From SUG2458 sp963651465 (GTDB lineage Bacteria; Bacillota_I; Bacilli_A; RFN20; CAG-826): DNA of 32,809 bases. A program made the position numbers and the translations under genes. Every line of letters starts with the position of its first letter. The stretch's first letter is position 1. The notes beneath the pieces are model-generated. The model saw nothing but the letters and a program-made list of their open reading frames with translations, did not search any database and was not told the DNA's origin. The stretch lies in assembly GCA_963651465.1 (NCBI GenBank), contig CAVJPS010000003.1, forward strand, positions 1 to 32,809. The letters are read 5' to 3'. This document shows positions 22,721 to 30,738 of this stretch, one piece after another.

Positions 22721-23032
22721 CTATTTTTCTTTTACAAATACTATATCGTCTATTTTTAAATTGAGCTCACTACCATGAATTATTCTATTTATTAAATCAA
22801 TTTCTTTTATATATTGTTCAATCTCATATATATGTCCGTTTTTATAAAATCTAAATATTAATAATGTTTCATTAGTAGCGTTAGTTAATGTTTGATTTAT
22901 CTCTTCAGCTAAATCTTCACTAATAATAGGCTTTTCAATGCGTGAACGAGATTCACGCATTTGCTCCATAAAGTATTCTTGTTCATTTAAAGATTTGTAT
23001 GGTGCCCATTTTTTCATTCCACGATCACTCAT
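22721..23032 (-). CDS. YolD-like protein
   Basis: A 103-residue YolD-like protein. The opening DRGMKKWAPYKSLNEQ and the later IHGSELNLKIDDIVFV match the YolD family, which in Bacillus sits in pairs with UvrX/YqjW-type Y-family polymerases and is thought to modulate translesion synthesis as a functional stand-in for UmuD. Its ATG overlaps the polymerase stop as ATGA, and GGAGG lies inside the end of the polymerase gene, so translation is coupled. It ends in TAG. The partner assignment is strong from context; the biochemical role is known only in outline for the family. Confidence 0.85.
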   Translation of the reverse strand: MSDRGMKKWAPYKSLNEQEYFMEQMRESRSRIEKPIISEDLAEEINQTLTNATNETLLIFRFYKNGHIYEIEQYIKEIDLINRIIHGSELNLKIDDIVFVKEK

Positions 23033-24279
23033 TTACGATGTCCTCCTATTAAAGTATGTCTTTCTTTAATCATTGAATTCTTTAATTCAGAACTTCCACG
23101 TAAAACAGCATCTTTACCATATTTATTTTGAATATCGTCTATTGCTTTATTTAAGTTATGTTGTTTTTCTTGTTTTTCTGGAGCAATGAATAAATCGAGT
23201 TGTTCAAATTCAGTGCTTTTAAAGTTCGCAAACGATACATATATTTTACGTATATAATTAGAAGTTTTGTATTGATTATAATGATATAACAAAACTTTAT
23301 ATATTTCATCTTGGTCATCAGTTGGATTTAAAAGTGAAACTTGTTTACCAACTCCAGTTTCAAAATCAGAAAAACCAAAAGCAAATGCAATAACACTTGT
23401 TTTTAATCCTAAATTTCTCATACGATGACAAAGTTCATCTATTAATTCACGAAAAACCAGTTTAGTTTCGTCAAAAGTATAATCTCTATATAAAGTTTGT
23501 CCCATTGAAAGGGAAGTTGAATCGGGGATATATTTTTCTCTTATTTGAGATTCATCGATTCCATTAGCGTGGTTATATAATTGTTCACCCATTATACCAA
23601 ACTTTTCTTTTAATATATCTAAGGGATAAGTTGCTAAATCGCCAACTTTTCTAATACCTAAAGCATTTAACCTACGTTGGTAATTAACTGATATTCCCCA
23701 TAGTTTATTTAAAGGTGTGATAGGCCATAATTTTGTTTTAACATCATCCATCGTCCATTCAGCAATACCGTCTTTAGCTTTTTTGGCTTCAGTGTCTAAC
23801 GCAACTTTTGCCATAAACATATTAGGGCCAATACCAGCAGTTGAAAATAAACCTGTTTTTTTATTTATAGTATCCATAATATCTTTAACAATATCGTGAG
23901 GACTTTTTTTATACATTAAAAGATATGGTGTTAAGTCGATAAACGCTTCATCAATAGAATAAACATGCATATCGTCTTCACCAACATAATCTAAAATAAT
24001 ATTCATTACTTCAGCGGATTTTTTAATATATAGTTCCATACGAGGAGTAGCAAGTATTAATTCTTTTAAATTAGGTAATTCATATCGACGAGCTCTTGAT
24101 GAAATACCAAGTGATTTAGCGTAAGGGGATGCAGCAAGACAAATAGTATTTGGAGATCTAGATGCATCACATACAACAAGAGGAGTAGTAAAAGGATCTA
24201 AACCACGTTCAATACATTCAACGGTAGCATAAAAAGACTTTAAATCGATTACTGCAATATATCGTTTGTTTTCGTCCAT
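23029..24279 (-). CDS. Y-family DNA polymerase (UmuC/UvrX-type, Pol IV/V-like)
   Basis: A 416-residue translesion polymerase. The catalytic motif I DLKSFYATVEC starts near residue 12 and contains the first metal Asp. YSIDEAFIDL near residue 107 carries the Asp-Glu pair. AGIGPNMFMAKVA and WGISVNYQRRLNALGI form the thumb/HhH part, and a little-finger domain follows. EQLDLF near residue 360 fits the beta-clamp binding consensus QLxLF, so it should dock on the sliding clamp. The pairing with yolD indicates the UvrX/UmuC branch rather than DinB. It ends in TGA overlapping yolD. No LexA-type box (CGAAC...GTTCG) was seen in the 92-base divergent spacer upstream. Confidence 0.92.
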   Translation of the reverse strand: MDENKRYIAVIDLKSFYATVECIERGLDPFTTPLVVCDASRSPNTICLAASPYAKSLGISSRARRYELPNLKELILATPRMELYIKKSAEVMNIILDYVGEDDMHVYSIDEAFIDLTPYLLMYKKSPHDIVKDIMDTINKKTGLFSTAGIGPNMFMAKVALDTEAKKAKDGIAEWTMDDVKTKLWPITPLNKLWGISVNYQRRLNALGIRKVGDLATYPLDILKEKFGIMGEQLYNHANGIDESQIREKYIPDSTSLSMGQTLYRDYTFDETKLVFRELIDELCHRMRNLGLKTSVIAFAFGFSDFETGVGKQVSLLNPTDDQDEIYKVLLYHYNQYKTSNYIRKIYVSFANFKSTEFEQLDLFIAPEKQEKQHNLNKAIDDIQNKYGKDAVLRGSSELKNSMIKERHTLIGGHRK

Positions 24280-24371
24280 ACTATCACCTTCGTTAACATT
24301 TTAACAAAGTTAATGACTTTTTAATATTAAAATAAACTTATATGTTAAAATAAATAAAAAGGAGATTAACT

Positions 24372-25553
24372 ATGGTTACTCTATTACGTAAATGGTTTAT
24401 TAAAGATTATAAAAATGTTAATGATAAAGAAGTAAGAAAGAAGCATGGGTTATTAGCTGCTATTGGTGGAATTGTGATGAACCTTATTCTTTTTGTTATT
24501 AAATTATTAATAGGAATTTTTACTTTTTCTATGTCAATTATAAGTGACGCAATTAACAACTTAAGTGATTTATTTTCTTGTGTAGTAACAGTTGTTGGAT
24601 TTCTTTTTGCATCAAAAAAAGCCGATTCAAAACATCCTTATGGACACGAAAGAATTGAGTACATTAGTGGAATGATAATTGCTTTTATTATTATATGTGT
24701 AGCTGGTGTATTAGGTTATACGTCGGTAATAAAACTTATTTCTCAAGAATCTTCAACAGTTTATTCGACGACAGCATTTATTATCCTAGGTGTTTCTATC
24801 ATAGGTAAATTATTATTAGGCCTTTATTATCGTTCTATTGCCAAAGCTATTCAATCTGTTAGTTTAAAAGCTTCAATGCAAGATTCATTTAACGATTGTT
24901 TTTCAACTAGTGCTGTTCTAATTGCTGCTGTTATTCAATATTTCTTTAATTCACTTTGGTGGATTGATGCGGGTATGTCATTAATTGTCGCTATTGTTAT
25001 TTTGATAAGTGGAATTAAAATGGTAGTTGAAACTGCTTCACCATTGGTTGGTATGTCTCCTGATAGTGAATTCGTTAAAAACGTATTAAAAGATGTTAAA
25101 GATTACGATGTTGTAATGGATGTCCACGATGTAGTAATTCATTCATATGGTCCTACAAAAATATTTATGACTATGCATGTGGAAATTGATGGATATGGTG
25201 ATATGTTTGCAGCACATGATTCAATCGATACAATTGAACATGTAATTGGAGCAAAGTATGGCGTAGAATTAACTATTCATATGGACCCTATTGATACTAA
25301 AAATAAAGAATTACCAGTTATTAAAGAAAAGATAACTGAAATATTAAATGATATTGATACTAGATTAACATTTCATGATTTACGTATGACACAAGGTCCA
25401 ACACATTCTAATATTTTATTTGATGTAGTAACTCCAATGGAAAACTTTAAAATGACTGAAAAAGAATTAACTATATTAATCAGTAATAAACTACGTGAAT
25501 ATAATACAAAATATAATGCTGTCATTAAAGTTGATCAAGATTATATTAATTAA
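24372..25553 (+). CDS. cation diffusion facilitator, Mn2+-type site
   Basis: A 393-residue CDF efflux transporter. Six transmembrane segments span about 28-215. HPYGHERIEYISG is the classic loop. The transport-site residues are Asn62-x3-Asp66 in TM2 and Asp171-x3-Asp175 in TM5, the N-D-D-D set associated with Mn2+ exporters such as pneumococcal MntE, unlike the His-containing set of zinc members. The cytosolic part is long: a first module (HDVVIHSYGPTKIFM...LTIHMDPID) and a second similar one (FHDLRMTQGPTHSNILF...AVIKVDQDYI) suggest a duplicated dimerisation domain. AAAGGAG precedes the ATG. It is divergent from the polymerase gene. Specificity is inferred from the site, not proven. Confidence 0.87.
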   Translation: MVTLLRKWFIKDYKNVNDKEVRKKHGLLAAIGGIVMNLILFVIKLLIGIFTFSMSIISDAINNLSDLFSCVVTVVGFLFASKKADSKHPYGHERIEYISGMIIAFIIICVAGVLGYTSVIKLISQESSTVYSTTAFIILGVSIIGKLLLGLYYRSIAKAIQSVSLKASMQDSFNDCFSTSAVLIAAVIQYFFNSLWWIDAGMSLIVAIVILISGIKMVVETASPLVGMSPDSEFVKNVLKDVKDYDVVMDVHDVVIHSYGPTKIFMTMHVEIDGYGDMFAAHDSIDTIEHVIGAKYGVELTIHMDPIDTKNKELPVIKEKITEILNDIDTRLTFHDLRMTQGPTHSNILFDVVTPMENFKMTEKELTILISNKLREYNTKYNAVIKVDQDYIN

Positions 25554-25612
25554 AAAAAGTTTAATACAAATGAAGTTAATTTTTATATAATATAAATAAG
25601 AGGTTAAAATAT

Positions 25613-26146
25613 ATGGAAACTAGAATGAAAAAAATTGATTCAAAAGAAGTATTCAAAGGAAAGATTATTGATGTTTCGGTTGATACTTATGAATCAAGCG
25701 ATGGTGTTCAATTTGATCGTGAAGTTGTTCATCATAAAAAAGTAAGTTGTGTTTTAGCACAATTACCTAATGGTAAATTTATTATGGAACGTCAATATCG
25801 TTTCCCATACGATAAAATTATTTATGAAATTCCTGGTGGACCTTTAAAAGATGGTGAAGACCATAAAGTTACAGCAATTCGTAAACTTGAAGAAGAAACT
25901 GGATATTTTGCTTCTACAGTTCAATATTTAGGTAAAATTTATCCTTCAGTTGGTTACACTAATGAAGTAATTTATTTGTATTACGCAACAGATTTGACTA
26001 AAACTAAACCATCTTTAAATGTTGAAGAGGATATTGAATTATTTGAAGTAACAATGGATGAAATTATTCATATGATTAAGGATGGTACAATTGTTGATGC
26101 TAAAACAATTTGTGCTGTAGGTGAATATCGTTTAAATATTCTATAA
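25613..26146 (+). CDS. Nudix hydrolase, ADP-ribose pyrophosphatase-like, altered Nudix box
   Basis: A 177-residue Nudix protein of the ADP-ribose pyrophosphatase type (NudF/YqkG-like), which would cleave ADP-ribose to AMP and ribose-5-phosphate. Support: FDREVVHHKKV near residue 35, RQYRFPY, EIPGG, then the Nudix box. The box should read Gx5Ex7REUxEExGU but reads G-x5-E-x7-R-K-L-E-E-E-T-G-Y: the Glu of the RE pair is Lys (codon AAA). In MutT-type enzymes that Glu is important for metal binding or catalysis, so activity may be reduced or altered. Translation appears intact and the gene has its own -10 (TATAAT 25586-25591) and terminator. Confidence 0.85.
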   Translation: METRMKKIDSKEVFKGKIIDVSVDTYESSDGVQFDREVVHHKKVSCVLAQLPNGKFIMERQYRFPYDKIIYEIPGGPLKDGEDHKVTAIRKLEEETGYFASTVQYLGKIYPSVGYTNEVIYLYYATDLTKTKPSLNVEEDIELFEVTMDEIIHMIKDGTIVDAKTICAVGEYRLNIL

Positions 26147-26150
26147 AATC

Positions 26151-26195
26151 AAGATAGGCAAATATAGATAATATCTAAAATTTGCCTATCTTTTT
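26151..26195 (+). terminator. intrinsic terminator after the Nudix gene
   Basis: AAGATAGGCAAAT pairs with ATTTGCCTATCTT across a loop containing a second small AGAT/ATCT stem, followed by a T run. Confidence 0.88.
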
Positions 26196-26277
26196 ATGTG
26201 CTTAATTAAGTTGTTATGTTAAACTATTTATGTGTTAAAATATATCAATAATTTACTAATCTAAGGAGGGGTACAAT

Positions 26278-26613
26278 ATGGAGAAAAAGAGTTTTAATGA
26301 ATATCAAGAATTTGCATATTCTTTAACAAGCGAAAAAGGTAAAGAAAATCCTGTTCTTAATGGAGTATTAGGTTTAGCAGGGGAATCTGGTGAATGTGCA
26401 GATATAGTAAAAAAAGCATTATTTCAAGGACATGAATTAAATAAAGAAAAACTTAAAGATGAACTTGGAGATGTCTTATGGTACATTTCTTTAACTGCTA
26501 AAGGATTAGGCTTAACCTTACAAGAAATTGCAGATTATAATGTTGAAAAATTAAGTGCTCGTTATCCAACGGGACATTTTAGAGCAGAAGATTCTATTAA
26601 TCGTAAAAAATAA
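26278..26613 (+). CDS. MazG-like nucleotide pyrophosphohydrolase
   Basis: A 111-residue single-domain all-alpha NTP pyrophosphohydrolase of the MazG/dUTPase-like superfamily. GESGECADIVKK near residue 35 supplies the first Glu ligands (ExxE) and DELGDVLWYI near residue 61 supplies the second (ExxD), the Mg2+ site of the family. Such small proteins hydrolyse (d)NTPs to NMPs and remove unwanted nucleotides. A strong AAGGAGGGG site precedes the ATG, with TAAAAT (26236-26241) as a likely -10. dCMP deaminase follows 12 bases later, so both act in nucleotide-pool control: a dCTP or dUTP pyrophosphohydrolase would supply dCMP or dUMP. The substrate is not settled by sequence. Confidence 0.88.
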   Translation: MEKKSFNEYQEFAYSLTSEKGKENPVLNGVLGLAGESGECADIVKKALFQGHELNKEKLKDELGDVLWYISLTAKGLGLTLQEIADYNVEKLSARYPTGHFRAEDSINRKK

Positions 26614-26625
26614 TAAGGAGTAAAT

Positions 26626-27111
26626 ATGAAAAGAGAAGGTTATATTTCTTGGGATGAATATTTCATGGGTGTTGCTTTTTTAGCAGCACAACGTTCAAAA
26701 GATCCTTCAACTCAAGTTGGTGCTTGTATTGTTGATAAAGATAATAAGATTGTTTCTTGTGGTTATAATGGAATGCCAAGAAACGTTAATGATGATTCAT
26801 TAAGTTGGGAACACGGAGAAGGATTAGAATCAAAATATTTATATGTTTGTCATGCTGAATTCAATGCTATTTTAAATACACGTGGCAGTTTATTAAAAGG
26901 CTGTAGAATTTATGTTTCTTTATTTCCGTGTAATGAATGCGCTAAAGCTATTATTCAAACTGGTATTGAAGAAGTTATATACGTAAATGACAAATACGCT
27001 GATACTATTAGTACTATGGCAAGTAAAAAGATGTTTGCTTTAGCAGGCATTAAAACACGTAAATTTGATGGTAAATTACCTATAGTATTATTTAATGAAG
27101 AAAATAAATAA
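26626..27111 (+). CDS. dCMP deaminase (ComEB-like)
   Basis: A 161-residue zinc deaminase. CHAEFNAIL near residue 84 gives the first zinc ligand (His) and the proton-shuttling Glu; PCNECAK near residue 108 gives the two Cys ligands. The N-terminal WDEYFMGVAFLAAQRSKDP is the dCMP-deaminase/ComEB signature, and GYNGMPR binds substrate. It converts dCMP to dUMP, the substrate for thymidylate synthesis. It is co-transcribed with the MazG-like gene. Allosteric control by dCTP/dTTP is known in the family but not readable here. No fusion or frameshift was seen. Confidence 0.92.
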   Translation: MKREGYISWDEYFMGVAFLAAQRSKDPSTQVGACIVDKDNKIVSCGYNGMPRNVNDDSLSWEHGEGLESKYLYVCHAEFNAILNTRGSLLKGCRIYVSLFPCNECAKAIIQTGIEEVIYVNDKYADTISTMASKKMFALAGIKTRKFDGKLPIVLFNEENK

Positions 27112-27122
27112 TTATTTGAAAT

Positions 27123-27154
27123 AAGTTAATACCTGCTAGTATTAACTTTTTTTT
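27123..27154 (+). terminator. intrinsic terminator after dCMP deaminase
   Basis: A perfect 10-bp stem AAGTTAATAC / GTATTAACTT with loop CTGCTA and a run of T. Confidence 0.88.
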
Positions 27155-27272
27155 ACGCATATGTTGATGCTAAACAAAGAGTTTTATATTGGGACTATTG
27201 AGAAATAGATTAATGAGAGTGAATTTGATTTATTCTATTGATAGTTAAATAACATCTATTATGAAATTAATG

Positions 27273-27310
27273 AATTGAAATAAAATATAAGACATAATAT
27301 TATTTCAATT
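27273..27310. repeat. inverted repeat in the spacer upstream of ecfA1
   Basis: AATTGAAATAA (27273-27283) and TTATTTCAATT (27300-27310) form a perfect 11-bp inverted repeat with a 16-base loop. It lies upstream of the presumed ecfA1 promoter. It could be a distal operator or an unused RNA structure. The rest of the spacer 27155-27376 holds no gene that I can see. Confidence 0.35.
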
Positions 27311-27347
27311 TGTACTTTGATAATATATTCTTTTATTTTTAATGTTA

Positions 27348-27356
27348 TGATATAAT
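27348..27356 (+). promoter_or_regulatory. extended -10 element of the ecf-truA operon
   Basis: TGATATAAT (TG-n-TATAAT) lies 27 bases before the likely ecfA1 start. No good -35 is visible, as often with extended -10 promoters. Confidence 0.6.
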
Positions 27357-27382
27357 CATAAAGCAAAAGGAAGGTTATGAAG

Positions 27383-28207
27383 ATGGAAATACTAAAAGTA
27401 GAAAATTTATCTTATACATACGGTGATGTTTCTAGTAACGAGTATGCTTTGCATAACGTTTCTTTTAGTATTGAATCCGGAAAATATATTTCTATTATTG
27501 GTCATAACGGTAGTGGTAAATCTACTCTTGCAAAACTTATTATGGGGTTACTTGCTCCTACTGGTGGAAAAATCTTTTTATTTGGTAAAAGACTTACTGC
27601 AAAAACAGTAACTGAAATACGTCAAAAAGTTGGTATTGTATTTCAAAACCCTGATAACCAATTTATTGGTTCTACAGTAAGAGATGATATTGCATTTGGA
27701 TTAGAAAATAGGAAAGTTCCACATGAAGAGATGGATGATATTATAAATGAGTTTTCTAAAAAAGTTCATATGGAACAATTCCTAGATAAGGAGCCTACAA
27801 ACTTATCTGGTGGTCAAAAACAAAGAGTAGCTATTGCGGGTATTTTAGCTATGAAACCAGAACTTATTATTTTAGATGAAGCTACTGCAATGCTTGATCC
27901 ACAAGGACGTAATGAGATATCAGAAGTAATTAAGGAACTTAGAGAAGAAATTCCTTCTTTAACAATTCTTTCTATTACTCACGATATTAATGAAGCTTTT
28001 AACTCTGATGAGGTTATTATTTTAAATGATGGTAACCTTTATATGAAAGGTGAACCTAAAGAAATATTAAAAGATGAAAAAGCATTAAAATCTATTGGTC
28101 TTAGTGCTCCTTTTGTTTACGAATTATATAGTTATTTAATAGAAGAAGGCATTAATATTGACCTTTGCTCTAATTTGGAAGAGATGGTGAATAAATTATG
28201 TCAATAA
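27383..28207 (+). CDS. ecfA1: ECF transporter ATPase EcfA1
   Basis: A 274-residue ABC ATPase. Walker A GHNGSGKST near residue 36, the Q-loop in VFQNPDNQ, the signature LSGGQKQRVAIAG near residue 142, and Walker B LIILDEATAMLDP near residue 162. The variant DEATAMLDP is typical of EcfA1. With EcfA2 and EcfT it forms the energising module of group II energy-coupling-factor vitamin/micronutrient importers that share interchangeable S-components; no S-component is in this window. I prefer the ATG at 27383 because GGAAGG (27369-27374) is only two bases from the ATG at 27377. It overlaps ecfA2 by 10 bases. The usual neighbour rplQ is not upstream here. Confidence 0.93.
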   Translation: MEILKVENLSYTYGDVSSNEYALHNVSFSIESGKYISIIGHNGSGKSTLAKLIMGLLAPTGGKIFLFGKRLTAKTVTEIRQKVGIVFQNPDNQFIGSTVRDDIAFGLENRKVPHEEMDDIINEFSKKVHMEQFLDKEPTNLSGGQKQRVAIAGILAMKPELIILDEATAMLDPQGRNEISEVIKELREEIPSLTILSITHDINEAFNSDEVIILNDGNLYMKGEPKEILKDEKALKSIGLSAPFVYELYSYLIEEGINIDLCSNLEEMVNKLCQ

Positions 28208-29061
28208 AATTCACTGATGTATCTTTTATATATTCACCTAAAACACCTTTTCAATATGAAGCATTGAAAAATATTAATCTTGAAATTAAGAAAGGTTCTT
28301 TTACGGCTATTGTTGGTCAAACCGGAAGTGGTAAATCAACTTTAGTTCAAGAAATTAACGGCTTATCTATTCCTACATCTGGAACTATCGATGTTGAAGG
28401 ATTTGTTTTATCTAAAAAAATAAAGGTTAAACATATTAAAGAATTAAGAAAAAAAGTAGGAATGGTTTTCCAATTTCCAGAATATCAATTGTTTGAAGAT
28501 ACAATTGAAAAAGATGTTTCTTTTGGCCCTAAAAACTTTGGTTTAAAAGATAAAGAAGCTATTAGTGCTGCTCATGATGCACTAGCTCGAGTTGGATTAG
28601 ATGAATCTTTTTACGATAAATCACCTTTTGAGCTATCGGGTGGTCAAAAGCGTCGTGTTGCAATTGCAGGTATTATTGCGTCTAAACCTGACGTATTAAT
28701 ATTAGATGAACCTACAGCTGGATTAGATCCTAAAGGTACAGATGAAATGATGTCTTTGTTTAATGAATTACATAATGAAGGCATTACAATTGTTTTAGTC
28801 ACTCACGATATGAATTTAGTATTAAAATACGCTAGTGATGTTGTGGTTGTGTCTCAAGGAGAAATAAAAGAACATTGTACTCCATTAGAACTATTTTCAA
28901 ATGATCATTATAGTGATTATGCATTAGATATGCCTCTTGTATATAAAGTTGCTACTACTTTAAAAGAAAAAGGTTTAGATATTGATTTAACTAAGATTAA
29001 AGATACAAAATTATTAGCAAAACAAATTTCACTTGCAAAGAAGGTGAAATCTAATGAATAA
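28198..29061 (+). CDS. ecfA2: ECF transporter ATPase EcfA2
   Basis: A 287-residue ABC ATPase paired with EcfA1. Walker A GQTGSGKST near residue 40, Q-loop VFQFPEYQLF, signature LSGGQKRRVAIAG near residue 143, Walker B VLILDEPTAGLDP. The VFQFPEYQLFE block and DEPTAGLDP mark the A2 branch. The start codon lies inside the end of ecfA1 (10-base overlap) and its stop overlaps ecfT by 8 bases, consistent with coupled synthesis of a stoichiometric complex. It has a C-terminal extension after residue 230, as usual for EcfA proteins. Confidence 0.94.
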   Translation: MSIKFTDVSFIYSPKTPFQYEALKNINLEIKKGSFTAIVGQTGSGKSTLVQEINGLSIPTSGTIDVEGFVLSKKIKVKHIKELRKKVGMVFQFPEYQLFEDTIEKDVSFGPKNFGLKDKEAISAAHDALARVGLDESFYDKSPFELSGGQKRRVAIAGIIASKPDVLILDEPTAGLDPKGTDEMMSLFNELHNEGITIVLVTHDMNLVLKYASDVVVVSQGEIKEHCTPLELFSNDHYSDYALDMPLVYKVATTLKEKGLDIDLTKIKDTKLLAKQISLAKKVKSNE

Positions 29062-29941
29062 CATTTCTTTAGGTCGATATGTACCATATGATTCTAAAAT
29101 TCATAAATTAGATCCTCGTTTAAAATTAATATCCTTAATAATGTTACTTACCTCTATATTTATTACTTTTGACGTAGGCGATGTTTGGGGAAATGTATGG
29201 ATGGGAGCGTTAATACACGGTATTGTTGCAGTTATTATCCTAATATTAATGATTATCTCTCATGTTGGTATTGGTACATTATTTAAGCAATTAAAACCTT
29301 TATGGATTATGATGATATTAATTACTATTATTAATATTTTTGTACTTTCAGATGACTCCTTAGGCCACTTTGTTATTCCTTTATGGAATAATAAAACTTG
29401 GACAATATACTATAAAGCAATTTACCAATCAATATATATTATTATTAGATTAATTTTAATGGTGGGTTTAACAATGATTTTAACTGCTACTACTAAACCA
29501 CTTGATTTAACATATGCTTTAGAGTGGTATATGGCTCCATTAAAATTAATTAAATTTCCTGTTCATATTATTGCTATGACTATTTCTATCGCTTTAAGAT
29601 TTATTCCAACTTTATTAGATGAGACAACTAGAATTATGAAAGCACAAGCAAGTAGAGGTGTTGATTTTGAACATGGACACATTAAAGAAAAAATAAGAGC
29701 AATTGTTTCTTTAATAGTTCCATTATTCTTATCAGCTTTCAAACGTTCCGAAGAACTTGCAAATGCAATGGAAAGTAGAGGATATGATCCAGATGCAACA
29801 AGAACTCGTTATAGAATTATGAAATGGCATTTTAGAGATACTATATGTTTAATCTTATGTACTTTACTTCTAGGAGGAATAATTACATTATCTGTTACTC
29901 ATATTAATGTAATTTCAATAATAGGAGGATTATTTGTATGA
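29054..29941 (+). CDS. ecfT: ECF transporter transmembrane protein EcfT
   Basis: A 295-residue membrane scaffold of the ECF importer. The N-terminal LGRYVPYDSKIHKLDPRLKL is the family start. About five or six hydrophobic segments follow, and the two coupling-helix motifs that contact the ATPases are ASRGVDF (near 197) and ESRGYDP (near 240), variants of the A-R-G signature. It overlaps ecfA2 by 8 bases and ends in TGA that overlaps the truA start as ATGA. The order ecfA1-ecfA2-ecfT-truA is the standard Bacillota arrangement. Confidence 0.94.
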   Translation: MNNISLGRYVPYDSKIHKLDPRLKLISLIMLLTSIFITFDVGDVWGNVWMGALIHGIVAVIILILMIISHVGIGTLFKQLKPLWIMMILITIINIFVLSDDSLGHFVIPLWNNKTWTIYYKAIYQSIYIIIRLILMVGLTMILTATTKPLDLTYALEWYMAPLKLIKFPVHIIAMTISIALRFIPTLLDETTRIMKAQASRGVDFEHGHIKEKIRAIVSLIVPLFLSAFKRSEELANAMESRGYDPDATRTRYRIMKWHFRDTICLILCTLLLGGIITLSVTHINVISIIGGLFV

Positions 29942-30669
29942 GTCGATATGTTGCAATATGTAGTTATGACGGCACTAACTTTTTAGGTTATCAACGTCAA
30001 AATGAAGGACGTACAGTTCAAGGAATAATAGAAGAAATTATATCTAAAATATTAAATACTCCAACTACTATTACAGCAAGTGGAAGAACTGATGCTAAAG
30101 TTCATGCTTTATATCAACCTTTTCATTTTGATGTTAATAAAGAAATTGATGAAAGTAAGTTTAAACATTCATTAAATTGTTTATTACCTGACGATATTGT
30201 GATTTTAGATGTTTATAAAGTAAAGGATGATTTCCACGCTCGTATAAATGCTAAAGAAAAAACATATTCTTATATTATTAATATGGGCGAAAGAAATCCA
30301 TTAAAAGTAAATTATGAATATGAATTAGGCCGTAAGCTTGATATAGAATTAATTAAAAAAGCAAGTAGATTATTTGAAGGTACTCATAATTTTAAAAATT
30401 TTACCTCTAAAGAAGAAGATTTTAGTAATTTTATTAGAACAATTACTTCAATAGATATTGAATGTAACAACGATATACTTATTTTTAAATTTACTGGTAA
30501 TGGCTTTATGCGCTATATGATAAGAATGATAGTAGGCACATTAGTAGAAATAGGATTACATAAAATTGATGTAGATTATATAACAAAGCAACTAGAAAAT
30601 CCTAATCGAAATATATGTTCATATAAAGCCCCAGGACAAGGGCTTTATTTAGAAAAAGTAAATTATTAA
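29938..30669 (+). CDS. truA: tRNA pseudouridine(38-40) synthase
   Basis: A 243-residue TruA that isomerises uridines 38-40 of the tRNA anticodon arm. The catalytic Asp is in ASGRTDAKVHA (near residue 52), preceded by YDGTNFLGYQRQ, where the Tyr/Gly segment positions RNA. FTGNGFMRYMIRMIVGTLVEIG is the C-terminal core (a run of family residues split across 197-218). Length is normal. Its AGGAGG site lies inside the end of ecfT and the start overlaps the ecfT stop. Usually followed directly by rplM-rpsI, but here an unrelated gene intervenes. Confidence 0.95.
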   Translation: MSRYVAICSYDGTNFLGYQRQNEGRTVQGIIEEIISKILNTPTTITASGRTDAKVHALYQPFHFDVNKEIDESKFKHSLNCLLPDDIVILDVYKVKDDFHARINAKEKTYSYIINMGERNPLKVNYEYELGRKLDIELIKKASRLFEGTHNFKNFTSKEEDFSNFIRTITSIDIECNNDILIFKFTGNGFMRYMIRMIVGTLVEIGLHKIDVDYITKQLENPNRNICSYKAPGQGLYLEKVNY

Positions 30670-30738
30670 TGCTTTTATAAAAAAATTAGTATAAAATAAT
30701 TAAGAAATGAATTAAAAAAAGAATGGGGGGCGAAAATT

